DNA of 64,000 nucleotides from Cyathus striatus (lineage: Eukaryota > Basidiomycota > Agaricomycetes > Agaricales > Nidulariaceae), in the NCBI GenBank assembly GCA_025738555.1, contig JAOVFP010000011.1, positions 372,001 to 436,000 of the forward strand. The letters are read 5' to 3'. The first letter of the stretch is position 1, and each line of letters opens with the position of its first letter. The position numbers and the translations under genes are program-made. Below are positions 30,103 through 41,082 of this stretch, in pieces. The notes under the pieces were generated by a model that ran no database searches, was not told the DNA's origin, and saw nothing but the letters and a program-made list of their open reading frames with translations.

Positions 30103-31258
30103 GACTATGAATACTTCCCACCGGAGTGAGGGAAGATATTCTTATAGAAAGGGCGGTTGCATATTTGTGGAGGTACTCGATTGTTTGATAGACAAAAGTT
30201 TGTCGAATTGTAGACTGTACAATAGATAGACAATTAGTTCGTTAGATATGCATATGCTAATAAAATAATCGACTCATCTGAAGTGACATTTTGTTATCTT
30301 CATTTCTTCGTCGTTGACAACAAGGATACTTACCCATAAGTGAACTCTTGTTTTTTCATTTCCATTCTTCGCGATGGCCTTGAATAATAACGATTTGTGC
30401 CAAGGGGCGCTTGGTTTCATTATTCTAATCTCCAACATATCTACCAGTGTATAGTCCCCATCCGAACAGCCCCACTCGGTTCCCACTCAGTTCATCCATT
30501 AAGCCTAGTCCATACCCTTGTTCCACCTCGTATCCATTTTTTCTTTTATTTGTTTCTTTCTTTCAGTCCAACTAAGTCCTACTTTATGCGTATCTACTAT
30601 AGCTACATGAATATTAATTACTATCTATGTATTGTACCTATGGGAACATGGGAGTAAGAAAGAGAGAGAGGGAAAGCATCCACATGATGCGGCACTTGCT
30701 TTGTGGTACGACCCAACTGAAGGGCAGGTTGCTGTGGGTTGCCGTGACCAGCCCTAAACGCCAGCACTACCTCCGCATCCACAACGACCTGCCCTCCAGC
30801 TGGGCCCTATCACAAAGCAACTCTCGAACCATGGGAATATTTTTTCTCTCTCTCTTTCATACCACCATGTTCCCCGTAGCTACAGTAGTTTACTAGTATT
30901 CAGAGTAAATAGCGTAGTATTATAGGTAGATAGAATAAAATGTATACCAATACAATGTTTTCAGCATGAATGAGCGCCATTAGTATTGTAAGGAACAGTT
31001 CCCCACTCGCTCCCCGCTCGAGTATCGTCCCCAACCTGATAGTACTAACCTCCATTAGTATTACCCCCGCTCGCTCACCCTCTATTATTGTGTATCCTGG
31101 ATACGGTATTCTATAATGTAAGTATGTTGTTGTGTCTCACTGGTGTACTAGTATACTAACAGAATAATTAGGTCCTATTGTATTCCCTGGATATGGTATT
31201 ATATGGGTATGCTAATCTGTTTTACTGGCGTAATAGTATATACTAACACAATAACCAG
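30103..31258. other. Intergenic region with exon-like relics
   Basis: A minus-strand piece at about 30330-30450 reads TLVDMLEIRIMKPSAPWHKS and stops at a GTAAGTATCC donor. It may be one exon of a decayed gene; the family is unknown. At 31000-31258 small exon/intron-like units (ATTGTATTCCCTGGATATGG followed by GTATGC...CAG) resemble each other and may be further 5' repeat units of the proline-rich gene downstream. A compact hairpin element sits at 30698-30818. Confidence 0.35.
30698..30818. mobile_element. 121-bp hairpin element (MITE-like)
   Basis: The two ends are ~40-bp imperfect inverted repeats: the left arm begins GCTTTGTGGTACGACCC and the right arm reads GCTTTGTGATAGGGCCC on the opposite strand, both then sharing GAGGGCAGGT-like sequence. 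The ~40-bp loop has no coding capacity. No clear target duplication is seen. A tiny non-autonomous element or a structured RNA source are both possible. Confidence 0.55.
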
Positions 31259-33394
31259 GTGTTATTTAATGCGACATCGGCAGGCCATGCTGCTCATTCA
31301 AACATGTGGAACGATGAAGCCCCTCCCATGGGCAGCCTTCCCGATCCTATTCAAACAAGGTGCAGGAGTAGGACAAGAGCAGCCGAGCAGGTACGTCAGG
31401 TCATAAATGACCGTTGTATGAATTCTTACATTTGCTCTTCAGATTACTGCTGCAGGTCCTCCTGTAGATGCTGGCCATCCATACCATCCCATTCCACCAA
31501 GGCTGCAGGGCAAGACGAGACTTGCCAGTGAGCAAGTACGTCCAGTCATACACCCCCATTATACGTATTCTTACACCCAGTTTTTTAGATTACTGGTACA
31601 GGCCCTCCCATAGATCCCAGCCATCTGTATCAGCCTGTTCCACCAAGTCTACATGGCAAGACACAATCGGTCGAGGAGGTACATCTAAGTCATATGCTAT
31701 AAATTAAACGAATTCTTACTCCCACCTTTTAGACCAACACTACAGACCGGCGTTTTACTCGCATTCGAGTGGAACGAGAACCATCGCCGCCCAATGAACC
31801 AGCACCAGGACAGGCGGAGGTTTCGCAAGGCGCGCTCCTTAATCCACAGGCATGTACACTGTCTTTACTGTCTTGATGTTGATCACTGAATACAATTATA
31901 GGGCCCCGGACTTGGCGCATCTGGATCGCCCCCACGCCAATCGCTATCCCCTGCACCTAGCTTGATAACATCGAGCACACCGACGTGTGCATCGCTTCCG
32001 CCATGTCCGCTCCCAGGAACTTCAGCTGCATTTTTCAGCGGCAATCCTACTCAGCCATCTGAAGCAGGTGCGCTGGTACGTACCATTTAATCTTTTCAAC
32101 ATGCCCTTATTCAATATAACTGTAGGGCCCCATACTCGCTGCATCTGGTCCACCCCCTCAATACTCGATGCCCTCTGCGCCTACGTCAACGGCATTGGTC
32201 CTGCATCTGTCTCTGCTGTCTGGAACATCAGCTCGCCCCCAATCGTCTCTGGGGAGCATTGTTCGTCCACCCCCAGCATTACCCCCGCCTATTCCAGCAG
32301 CGGTGGCACATCCGTCTCTGCTGCCTGTCGCGTCAGCTCGCCCCCAGTCCTCTCTGGGGAGCATTGTTCGTCCACCCCCAGCACTACCCCCGCCTATTCC
32401 ACCAATGGCAGCACATCCATCGCTGCTACCTGGAGCGGCGGTGCATGGTAGCATTATTGCTCCACCTTCACCTCCTTCCATCCCAGGAGCCTTTCGTGAG
32501 AGTCCTCCACCGGACCGTATTATCTCAATGCAGGTCGATAATGTCAACCATTCGTCATCCAGCTCTCAACAGCCCGTCATGCCCAATGAGCTAGTTACGC
32601 CTCAACAAGATTCCTCTTCCAGCATGGCGGTAGATCACCCGCAGATTAACCAGCCTTCCATCGTACAGCAACAGGCCAATCCGACTCCTATCCCCCATCA
32701 GCAGGAAACGATGGAGGTCGATGCTCATCATCAGAACGGTCAGCCTCCCATCCCACCGCAGCTAGCTGGTGCTCCTCCCCACCACCAGCTGGACGGTCCA
32801 CCTCAGCAACCAGCCGACCCTGCTCTCAACCACATTCAGCAGGATGGCCTACCTCCCGCCCTTCAGCAGCCAGCCGACCCTGCTCCCAATCACGCTCAGC
32901 AGGACAGCCCACCTACTGCCTCTCATTCTCAGCAGTCAGCTGGCCCTGCTCCCAACATCCACCAGCAGGATGGCCCACTTCCCACCCCTCAACAGCTGGC
33001 TGGTCCTGCTCCCAACGTCCACCAGCAGGACAGCTCACCTCCCGCCCCACAGCAGCCGGCTGGTCCTGCTCTCAATGTCCATCTTTCTCCCGAACACTGG
33101 ACTAAGAAAGGGAGGCGGAAATGTTCATTGCCACAGGGAGTACACTGTGGCTTCATCTGAGGCTCCTCTGCCTAAGACGAACAAACCATCACCACAACAA
33201 ATTTCTGTTACAGGACTTCCGCTCAACTACTATGACACGACTTGGTACAAAGCCCTTAGTGCGGGACACAGATCTGCCGTTGACGCTGGTCCTGTCGAAT
33301 ATCTGCCCGATACGGTATGTTACTCTCTCGTAATTAAGTGTTTATGAGTCTGATGATTGTTCGTTTATTTCTACAGTCTGTACTGAAGAAGTAA
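31259..33394 (+). CDS. Proline/glutamine-rich repeat protein with duplicated exons
   Basis: Phase-0 exons separated by ~46-54 nt introns, mostly GTACxT donors, give MWNDEAPPMGSLPDPIQ, two homologous 30-31 residue exons (ITAAGPPVDAGHPYHPIPP and ITGTGPPIDPSHLYQPVPP), a basic exon (DRRFTRIRVEREPSPPNE) followed by a GC-AG intron (donor GCATGT), and two related exons (GPGLGASGSPPRQS and GPILAASGPPPQYS). The last large exon has two ~38-residue repeats (RPQSSLGSIVRPPPALPPP) and a run of ~22-residue Gln/Pro repeats (QQPADPAPNHAQQD). After KKGRRK the protein-like reading moves by one base near 33140 to EYTVASSEAPLP and ends after one more exon at 33394. This could be an indel. Low-complexity, probably disordered; function unknown. 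The start codon is uncertain, since an acceptor-like AG precedes 31259. Confidence 0.5.
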
Positions 33395-34490
33395 AAGTTG
33401 ATACAGTAGGGCTTCAATAGGACTTCATATATACCCATAGGGACAGCTTTATGGCCCAAATTCGCTGTATATATGTAGTGGTTATGAATGTAAATTGACT
33501 GTAGATATCATCGTGGTTATATAACATGGATATTGTCTTCGTATAATGGACTGTATTGACTGTAGATATTGTCGTAGAATAACATGGACATTGTCTTCGT
33601 ATAATGGACTCGAGGTCGTTTTCGCTGCCTCGAACAATTCTTAGTACATCCATATATAAAGTCAATAGCTGCCCAGTTCTTTTCATAATCTAGTAGTACA
33701 GGAAATTTTTGATTCATCTATGTATTAACATTAGACAAGTACTGAAACTAAAGAGTTCAGAAATCCTTACCAAGGCAATAACGAGGTTGATCTTCTCCTT
33801 CAGCTGTTTTCTGAATGGCTGACCCTTGATCAAGTGCTCAGAAACACAATCCTTCGTGAACTGCTGTTGTGGTGTTAAAGCTCATTTTGGGTGAGCGTGA
33901 ATAATTATTACCTGCACATTTCTATACTGATTTTTGTCCCAGCCCAGAATTGAATGCAGTGTGTACCCGCCCCTCCCTGGTTGACCCAATTCACCTCGTG
34001 GCTTAGGGACCAACTTTCTGTCGTGAAGTGACTGATCTCGAAGTGGCTGTTGTCGATGGGATTGGACTTCAAGTGGCCACTCTTTGCGTAGGGTAAGGGT
34101 GCGTCGAGGTTCAGGTAATGTATCTAGTGTAAAGGTTCGATGCAAGCTCAAATGTGAAGGCATGGAATTCATTGCTGTGACATCGTTCTTTGTGTTCTGA
34201 CCTATATATTAGCATTATAGGTATTCCTTCATCTAGAATTGTGTCCTGCCTTGTTCCGCTGATCATGAACAACGGTGGTCTTGTTTTATAAGTGCCTTCA
34301 TTGGTCCGATTCAATCGGTTACACCAAAAGTTGTCATGTCAGTACATCCTTTATTCTGTATATATCAAGTATCATGTCTCAGTGACTTTAAAAGCTGTAT
34401 CACTGCTGCATCTCCAGTGTTATATCAAGTTTCAGGTACATTCCCAGCTATTGCTTCCAACTATATACTGATCACTCTTCGAAGAGGAAT
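33395..34490. other. Spacer before the left Tnp2-like transposon
   Basis: Holds a tandem duplication (33497-33611) and, at 34340-34450, short repeats of TATATCAAGT probably belonging to the transposon's 5' region. The true left terminus of the transposon could not be located here. Confidence 0.4.
33497..33611. repeat. ~57-bp tandem duplication
   Basis: Two adjacent units (about 33497-33556 and 33557-33611) share GACTGTAGATAT, ATAACATGGA and TTGTCTTCGTATAATGGACT blocks. Confidence 0.7.
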
Positions 34491-35570
34491 ATGCCCCGTC
34501 CAAAGAAGGAGAAGAAACTATCGATCTGCTATTGCAAGAAATGCAATGGGGTCACGATGACCGAATTGGACTTTATTGCGCATGTGAGTGAAAATAAGGC
34601 TGAAGACGATCTTCGGGGCATTGAAGATTGAGTGTTTTCACTTACTCTTGCTGAAGCTGGCCCATGTTCTCCCCAGGACATACCTCTGCCTTCGATTCCC
34701 CAACCTTCTCCCTATGAGATAGATGCGCAACTGACATTCCAGCACTTATTGGAGTGCAACAATAGTCTAACGCTTTGTCATGACAGTATTCGTGCAGTCT
34801 TTCGAGAATGGCTTGAAAACGGAACATGGAATCCAGCTATGCAAGACGAAGCCACCAGATTTCCCATTAGGAGTCAGGCTCATGCTTATCTCTTGAGCCA
34901 AGAGTCCTGGCTGCTAGATCTTATAGCTCGGGTTCGTCTTGTCCCGACTTCTGGAGACGGTGCAAACGAATTGTTCAAAAGTTCAGTGCATACGGGCGCG
35001 GACTCGCTACTAGCGGATATTCAAAAGCACGTAGAACGCTGGAGTAATTTGGCCTTTCCCTACGGGAAATCCTATGACACTGGTAAGTAGCTTAGTACTG
35101 GGGATAGTGCGATAAATAACTCATTACAGATGTTCACTTTGAACATCCCTCATGCCCCAGCCATCCAGCTCTGGCAGTTTGCCTTTTCCTTACGGTTGCC
35201 GTTAGTGTTTTTGCGAATGCTGCACGCCCTACTTGCAACTTCATCCTCCGAATGGCCAAGCTTCTGCTGGGTGCTGCTACCTCGACTGATCATACACTGC
35301 TCCTGGGATCAATACCGGACAACCTGCAGACAGCGAGGAAAATGTTCGATTTGGACCCCAAAACGACAACCTACGCCACCTGCCCATCTTGTGCTTCAAT
35401 TTATCCCCCGGGTGTAAAGGATGCCTACCCGCTTCGCTGTACGTTCAAATGCTTTGCTAATGCATGATGCAGATGGGAAAGTTTTTGTTGATTCTAATGA
35501 GGAACTACGTACACTCTGGAGCATCAGCTATGATGCCTTCAATCCGTATCACAACAAAGCCGCAGGAAAG
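34491..35570 (+). pseudogene. Tnp2-like transposase, 5' fragment (left copy)
   Basis: Exon 34491-34583 encodes MPRPKKEKKLSICYCKKC and splices (GTGAGT...CCCCAG) to 34677, giving DIPLPSIPQPSPYEID, LECNNSLTLCHDSIRAVF and LSQESWLLDLIARV. A further intron (GTAAGT) leads to DVHFEHPSCPSHPAL and a zinc-binding-like block (YATCPSCASIYPPG...YPLRC). At about 35466 some 215 bp present in the other copy are missing. The frame then ends at GNPYHNKAAGK-like sequence at 35570, where sequence jumps to the F-box gene. The catalytic part is therefore gone. The family's product cuts and pastes the element by a DDE-type reaction. Confidence 0.7.
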
Positions 35571-35860
35571 TCATACAAGCTGACTAGTACTCTGTAGCAT
35601 CTAGAGTGTGTCGATATATGTTCTAGGAGATGAATCACAGCCGGATTGACGTCTCCTGTTAAGGCTATCATGGCGCGTCCAATGCAATCAGTTTGTAATA
35701 TATGTTGCATTCTAAGAAAGACCTCCGACGCTGCATAGCGCAGGTAACGATTGGTGTGGAGTAGCTGCAAGATGTTGCCCTCATCAACCTGAGTAATTAT
35801 CAGGTCTACTAGTTCCGCTGGAAGCTTTAGGATTGGGAAGGAGTCCTGCTGAGCCTTCAT
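35571..35860 (-). pseudogene. F-box-like gene, N-terminal remnant (left copy)
   Basis: From ATG 35860 the minus strand reads MKAQQDSFPILKLPAELVD and LLHTNRYLRYAASEVF, an F-box-like start identical in layout to the complete gene at 58315-59079. It stops about 90 codons in, at the junction of the 2.65-kb deletion. Confidence 0.7.
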
Positions 35861-35917
35861 GCATTGGTTTTTGATGGTTGCCTATGTTCAATTTCAATTC
35901 TATTCAGTAACAATATT

Positions 35918-36182
35918 TCATAAGTACCATTTAGTTAAACGTACCAGTTTACGCTGCTTTCTAATTCCTTCGTATTCTGGCAAAAGATTATCGATTTCTT
36001 GGGAACCACGTTTACATGTGGTGCTAGTTGCTCTGAGGCTCTTAGCAAAAGCCCGTGTAAATACACGTGCAACCGACGTCAATTCCTACATATTAAAAGC
36101 TTAGAACATAATTCCAGTCAAGAAAATTGTTAATGCTCACCAAGTTGCAGCCTAGAGAGATGACATTTCTGAGATTGGCCAT
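35918..36182 (-). CDS. 69-residue two-exon protein (left copy)
   Basis: Exons 36141-36182 and 35918-36085 join in phase 0 (donor GTGAGC, acceptor ATGTAG) to give MANLRNVISLGCNL followed by ELTSVARVFTRAFAKSLRAT and a basic C-terminus. It is open in this copy, while the counterpart at 57993-58256 has a TGA in place of CGA. Family unknown; it may be part of a longer gene with the F-box exon downstream. Confidence 0.4.
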
Positions 36183-36766
36183 CGCCGTAAAAGTTGATAG
36201 TGAAGTTAAACTGAAGTTGATATATGTAGCGATTATACTGACCTTAAACGAGTCTCGTTTTATAGAGCCTGAGTACCTGTCTTGAACAGGCATAAAATCT
36301 ACAATAACCTGAATCCCGTCTGTAATTTACAACAAGCTGAAATCTCTTACTCAGTCGATATTTTTTCATGTATGTTCAATTCGGAGGTATATTGGTCTGG
36401 TTATTCTTCGTCGGATTTTGAAAATGATGCAGAAAATGGTGGCGTTCGGAGACGGAATGGAATGCCTGTCAAATGCTCCACTGCAATTGTGTTATACCTG
36501 ATCACACTGGTGTGCGTAGTAGGATGGTAGCAACGGAACAAAAGTCTTTGTACAATAAGCTGTTAGGCAAGTTCCTTTCTTTTATTTGTATGACGCTTCC
36601 AACTCCACTAGACTAACAAAATTATGAATACTATGGTGTGGGTAAGCTTTCGCCGAGCGGGGAATGAGCGGGGATATGAGGAAACTAGTCGGCGAAACAA
36701 TAACACAGAGAATACATCAACGCTGTACTCATATCCGACACCAGCTCTATCAGATCACCTTCCAAC
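36183..36766. other. Intergenic region between divergent cargo genes (left copy)
   Basis: Sits between the leftward small gene and the rightward WD40 gene, so it likely holds both promoters. An 82-codon plus-strand frame (36282-36530) with a hydrophobic end (AIVLYLITLVCVVGW) is also open in the right copy (57645-57893, minus), but since the DNA is ~95% identical this is weak evidence for a gene. Confidence 0.35.
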
Positions 36767-38007
36767 ATGAAGCCAGCTACTCTTACTGCACATACTTTGG
36801 TATTTTTGGGTTAACTATTGCTAATTGCATTTTTTCAGTTTGACTTAAAATATATGCTCAACCAACATTTGAGAGTGATCAATGCCTTAAAGATAAACCA
36901 GGATGGCTCTAAACTTGCAAGCAGTGGTGAGCGGCAAGTTCTCTGAAATATTTATACGCATGTTTAAAATATACTGTTAGGTGATGATGGACTTATGGTA
37001 GTATGGGAGTTAATGACAGGCGAAAAGCTTTGGGAAGCGTCCGTCATTGGTGTAGTTACAACCGTTTGCTGGGCACATTTCGCAGAAACAGGTTCCACGA
37101 TACTATATTTCGGAACAGGTAGCGGTGTAATCTGAGGATATCAGGAAAGTAGAACCGGAGATGGTTATGAGCATGTGTTGGTGATATCTGTGCATGATGG
37201 CCCTTTGGAAGACCTGAAATTTGATCCGTCTCATAGTCGCCTCGCCTTGCTTGGGGCAGGCTCTCTCAAAGTGTGGAACTTGGTTTTCCCAGGTATGTTA
37301 TTTGTCCTCTAGGTTTCATATTGCGCTCACTGAATCTCTCTTAGGTCAAGCTTCTCTGTACGTAGAGTCTACCCCTCGCCCCCACACAGCTAGGAGTGTC
37401 ATGTTTACGCAGAATGGTGCGGAATTAATTCTCTGCTATTTGGAATCTCGTGAGATGTAAGCCCCACCATCATGCTTTTATCCTTGAAGTTTTTACATGT
37501 GGTTGTAGCTTTTGCTATCAGCTGACTCCTTGGAAAATGCAATGGTTTCATGAGATCCATACCAGAATGTCAGTCTCTCTCTTGCCTTATAGTTAACTGC
37601 TCCACCTGATATGTTGTTACAGTGGACATGCCATCATTGGCGCAGATAATCGTACTCTACTAGTCTCTAATCTTCAAGATGGCGTTGACATATATGCCAT
37701 TCTGCCTGTACAGCCACTTAGGTCGTTAAAGCATGCTATCCGCTCAAATGTGCCCCTTGTCGTCTCATCTGCCCTGCAAGGTGAACTGGTAGTTGTCAGT
37801 AGTGATGATGGTGTAGTACGTGTATATGATCAACACTTGGGAACCTTGGTTGCACTACTACCCCATGGCTATGGTAAGTAATTAATGTTATACACATGAG
37901 AACGAAGAAATCTAAATACTTTGCTAGTTGAAACACTAGTACAAATAACCAAGGTTTGCAAAGTTTCTAAATACTAGCAATGTTAATGCTAACTATATAA
38001 TAGGTAT
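36767..38007 (+). pseudogene. WD40-membrane protein cargo gene, 5' part (left copy)
   Basis: Exons 36767-36799, 36839-36926, 36981-37292, 37345-37456, 37509-37568, 37623-37873 and a short exon near 37926 (VETLVQITK) splice in phase. WD-type strands include SGDDGLMVVWELMTGEKLW, RLALLGAGSLKVWNL and VSSDDGVVRVYDQ. Exons 2 and 4 (88 and 112 nt) have the same lengths and phases as exons in the split gene at 29186-30102. A TGA at 37133-37135 interrupts exon 3 and is shared with the right copy. The Ty3 element begins at 38008, four bases into the next exon. Confidence 0.7.
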
Positions 38008-39159
38008 TGATACGCATGTAAATAGAAACAACGTACCTAATTTTAAAATTCTTTAAATCTCGATTTCGAGATTCCAGTACGAAACGGCGTTGAGTGAGGA
38101 AACAGCGGGGAGGGGCTGAGTTCCCGCGCTGCCTCCCATAATTAAACAAGGGATAACCTATTAAAAAACACATAACTCCGCGTTAGTACTGGTTTAAAAC
38201 ACTTTAAACAAATAGCTACATAAACACTTTACCTTTAAAAATATGACGTTGCATTCTATACATGAGTACCCAAGCCCAGAACAAACAATAAGACTATTAA
38301 ACAAAAGTCAGCACGCGATAACAAGTGTGGAGATAGACAAAACACGGACTTACTAAATCCCTGAGACCCTGAATCCCTGAGACGACGAGACAAGCGAGAC
38401 AGAGAGAGAGAGAGCGCGAGAAAGGGGGAAAGGAAGCAAGAAAGGAAAGAGAACGAGTACCCCAACAGTCAGGAGTTCACGCAGGAACGGAAAACCGACC
38501 CGTTAGACCGATGTAAATGAAATTGATGCGAGCAGCTGCCGCTGCCGCATCGGCTGATTACCCGATTAGGAAGGTAACTGATGGGACGCTCAAACGAGCG
38601 CGCGTTGCAGAACTCAAACGAGCGCGCGTTGCAGAAAGGGAGCGCGCTGCGCTATGTGCACGATTGGCTGACCGCCGCCTGGGCGCTGACAACGCGTTAC
38701 CTTAAACATGGACCGGGGAAATGTCCGGAAAATATATCACATTGTATTACTGCGCGATTTGTAATTAAGTAGCTAGAAAATGTATATAGATGAGCGAGGA
38801 GGGAATGAAACGGTAGGAACTGCCAGGCATTCTTCCCTCCCACGGATAGGGCGGTTCAGACGAGATACAGAATAGAATCAGAATTGTTACGAGACGAATT
38901 GATACCGAGAAATACGTACCGTGATATTGAATTATCTCTGAAATTGAATATCTTTACTCTGAATACTTTGACCCGTGAACGAGAATAGCCCGAGTTTAAC
39001 TTGTACTATTTTTAACTTGATCTAAATTTGGACTTGAACACAATTGCGCCCCTCGAACTTACTGACTTCGCACCTCGGGATTTAAAAGTTGATTATTATA
39101 TTTGGGATTTACATTCTAAGTATTTAATAAACTAACTACTCTCGTCACGTGACTCAACA
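38008..39159 (+). repeat. 5' LTR of the second Ty3 element
   Basis: 1152 bp, TGATACGC...GACTCAACA. Contains a 24-bp tandem duplication (AACTCAAACGAGCGCGCGTT-type) absent from the 3' LTR. Confidence 0.9.
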
Positions 39160-39177
39160 TTTGGAGCCCACCGCGAG
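39160..39177 (+). other. Primer-binding site
   Basis: TTTGGAGCCCACCGCGAG follows the LTR end. The TGG start is that expected for pairing with a tRNA CCA end; the tRNA was not identified. Confidence 0.6.
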
Positions 39178-39294
39178 GGGGTGAGGGTTCAATTCCAGAC
39201 AAAGACATTTTATAAAAAGACAATAACTTCGAAATAAAAAATCGAAAAACCGTTGGAAAATCACGGAAAAATCAGATTAAATTACTAAGTCATT

Positions 39295-41082
39295 GTGGCT
39301 AGTGATAAAGCACGTAAACGAACGTCCCGCACTTCGCAGAAAGCAGGATTTGAAGTTTTAGAGCTACCTGTCAGAAAAAGAGTCAATAAAAATAGGAATC
39401 AAATTGAAAGCACTTCTACAGAACTTGTAACTCAGTCAACGAGTAACTTAGAAGGAGAACCTGAGATACAGAGACCTATAGTTGAGACAGGAATTGAGAC
39501 AAGTACAGTGGATCAATATTTTATTCCAGGTGCTTTTTCAATACCAAGTCCACCAACTGAATTATTGAGTGAGGACTCTGACGGATCAGAAGTTATACAA
39601 GCCTTAGCAAATACCTTAAGTCAGATCACTCTGGCAGACTTATCAGATAGAGAAAGAGAAGAGGAAATAAATCCTCTACCAGTATTTGGACCCCCAGAAA
39701 GACCACAGACTCCACCACCTGCACCACCTTCAGACAGTGACTCAGAAGACAAGATGGCAAAGGGAATCCCTCCACCTACAAGTCGTGATAGTCCACAGTG
39801 GAATGGAGATGGTAGACGTTTAAAAGATTGGTTAAGACAGTTGGAGATGCTATATGAACATTATGGGGAGATAGGAGGAAAAAAGCGAGTCAGACATGCA
39901 GTGGGATGTATTGAGAAGTATGAAGTGGCTGAGATAGTAGAAAAATTTGCTGAGTCCAAAGCTGATAGCTGGGAAAAATTCAGGCAAAGACTGTTGACAG
40001 AATATGATCCAGATGAAGGGGAAGAGTATGGATCTGCATCAAAATTAGAGAGAATGGCCAGAAAGCAAAGACTTATTGGTGATGGTGATTTCCATGAATG
40101 GAAAGAGTTTAAAAGAGCATTTGTAGATGAAGCAGAGAAGGGTGCTGAGCCAGAGAAAAATAGTTTGTTTACAAACCGTTTCCTGGTGAACACTCTTGGT
40201 AGTGTATTTACAGAAGACTTTAGAGAAAAATTGAACACACACTTAAGATTCATGGACTCTAAGGTTGTGGCAGATGAGACTTCACCAAAGAAAAGACTAA
40301 GAGAGGACCCCTATACTCTGAAAGAAGTTGTAGCAGCCGTGGACAAGTTAATGGACACAGCACCAATAGGTGGAGTTGCGAATTTGTACACAGAGATTGG
40401 TGGGAAGTCTGGAAGTATAATCAAGAAGGAAGTAATGGAGAGTGCACTTGCTGGAAGTAGTAAAGACAGTTATGACAAAGTGCAAAAAGAGATTGAAAGT
40501 TTACGGAATGAGATGAGAACTTTGTTGCAAAGTCAGACAGCGCTTGTGCAAGCACAAAGTAATCAGTACCGGCCCCCTGTAAATAATTGGGGACCACCAC
40601 AGAATACAACATATCAATTCCGGAACCCAGTAAATCCAGGGACAGGAGGATATGGAGGACGTGGCATGAACCGTGATTGTCACTATTGTGGGAATTGTAC
40701 TGATGGACTACGAAATTGCAGAGTGCGAGCAAGAGACTTGCAAGACGGTTTGATAAAAGAGTTGTCAAATGGTAGAATTGTGATGGGAGCAAGTGGAATG
40801 TCAGTCTTTAAACATGATGGACCACTTAGACGAGAAGTTGAAAGAATAATGCAGATGAAAGAATCTGAAATAAGACAAGTCCCACAAGAAGGGAAAGTGA
40901 CACTTCTTCAAAATACTGGAGGGGGAATGGAACCACCAGCACATTTGTTACAACAGATGCAGCAGTACTCTGGATGGTTTGAAAGACAAGGCTGGAGTGT
41001 ACCTTCACAGATGCAAGGAAGTAATGAACAGTACTTGCAGACAAGGGGGGGTAAAGAAACCAATCCTAACTCGGATTTTTAA
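39295..41082 (+). CDS. gag: Gag of the second Ty3 element
   Basis: A 595-codon open frame. It begins at GTG (GTG GCT AGT GAT), with a stop just upstream, so an ATG was probably lost by A-to-G change; the next in-frame Met is in DKMAKGIPPP near residue 153. The capsid-like region includes WNGDGRRLKDWLRQLEMLY and WEKFRQRLLTEYDPDEGEEY. The zinc knuckle is unusual: CHYCGNCTDGLRNC has four Cys but no His of the usual CCHC pattern. It ends with a run of five T's just before TAA, inside a 13-nt overlap with the protease frame. Confidence 0.8.
   Translation: MASDKARKRTSRTSQKAGFEVLELPVRKRVNKNRNQIESTSTELVTQSTSNLEGEPEIQRPIVETGIETSTVDQYFIPGAFSIPSPPTELLSEDSDGSEVIQALANTLSQITLADLSDREREEEINPLPVFGPPERPQTPPPAPPSDSDSEDKMAKGIPPPTSRDSPQWNGDGRRLKDWLRQLEMLYEHYGEIGGKKRVRHAVGCIEKYEVAEIVEKFAESKADSWEKFRQRLLTEYDPDEGEEYGSASKLERMARKQRLIGDGDFHEWKEFKRAFVDEAEKGAEPEKNSLFTNRFLVNTLGSVFTEDFREKLNTHLRFMDSKVVADETSPKKRLREDPYTLKEVVAAVDKLMDTAPIGGVANLYTEIGGKSGSIIKKEVMESALAGSSKDSYDKVQKEIESLRNEMRTLLQSQTALVQAQSNQYRPPVNNWGPPQNTTYQFRNPVNPGTGGYGGRGMNRDCHYCGNCTDGLRNCRVRARDLQDGLIKELSNGRIVMGASGMSVFKHDGPLRREVERIMQMKESEIRQVPQEGKVTLLQNTGGGMEPPAHLLQQMQQYSGWFERQGWSVPSQMQGSNEQYLQTRGGKETNPNSDF

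Noticed and set aside
39179..39197. tRNA T-arm-like GGGTTCAATTCC after the LTR
   Set aside because: No A-box, acceptor stem or cloverleaf around it; it is part of the retrotransposon leader.
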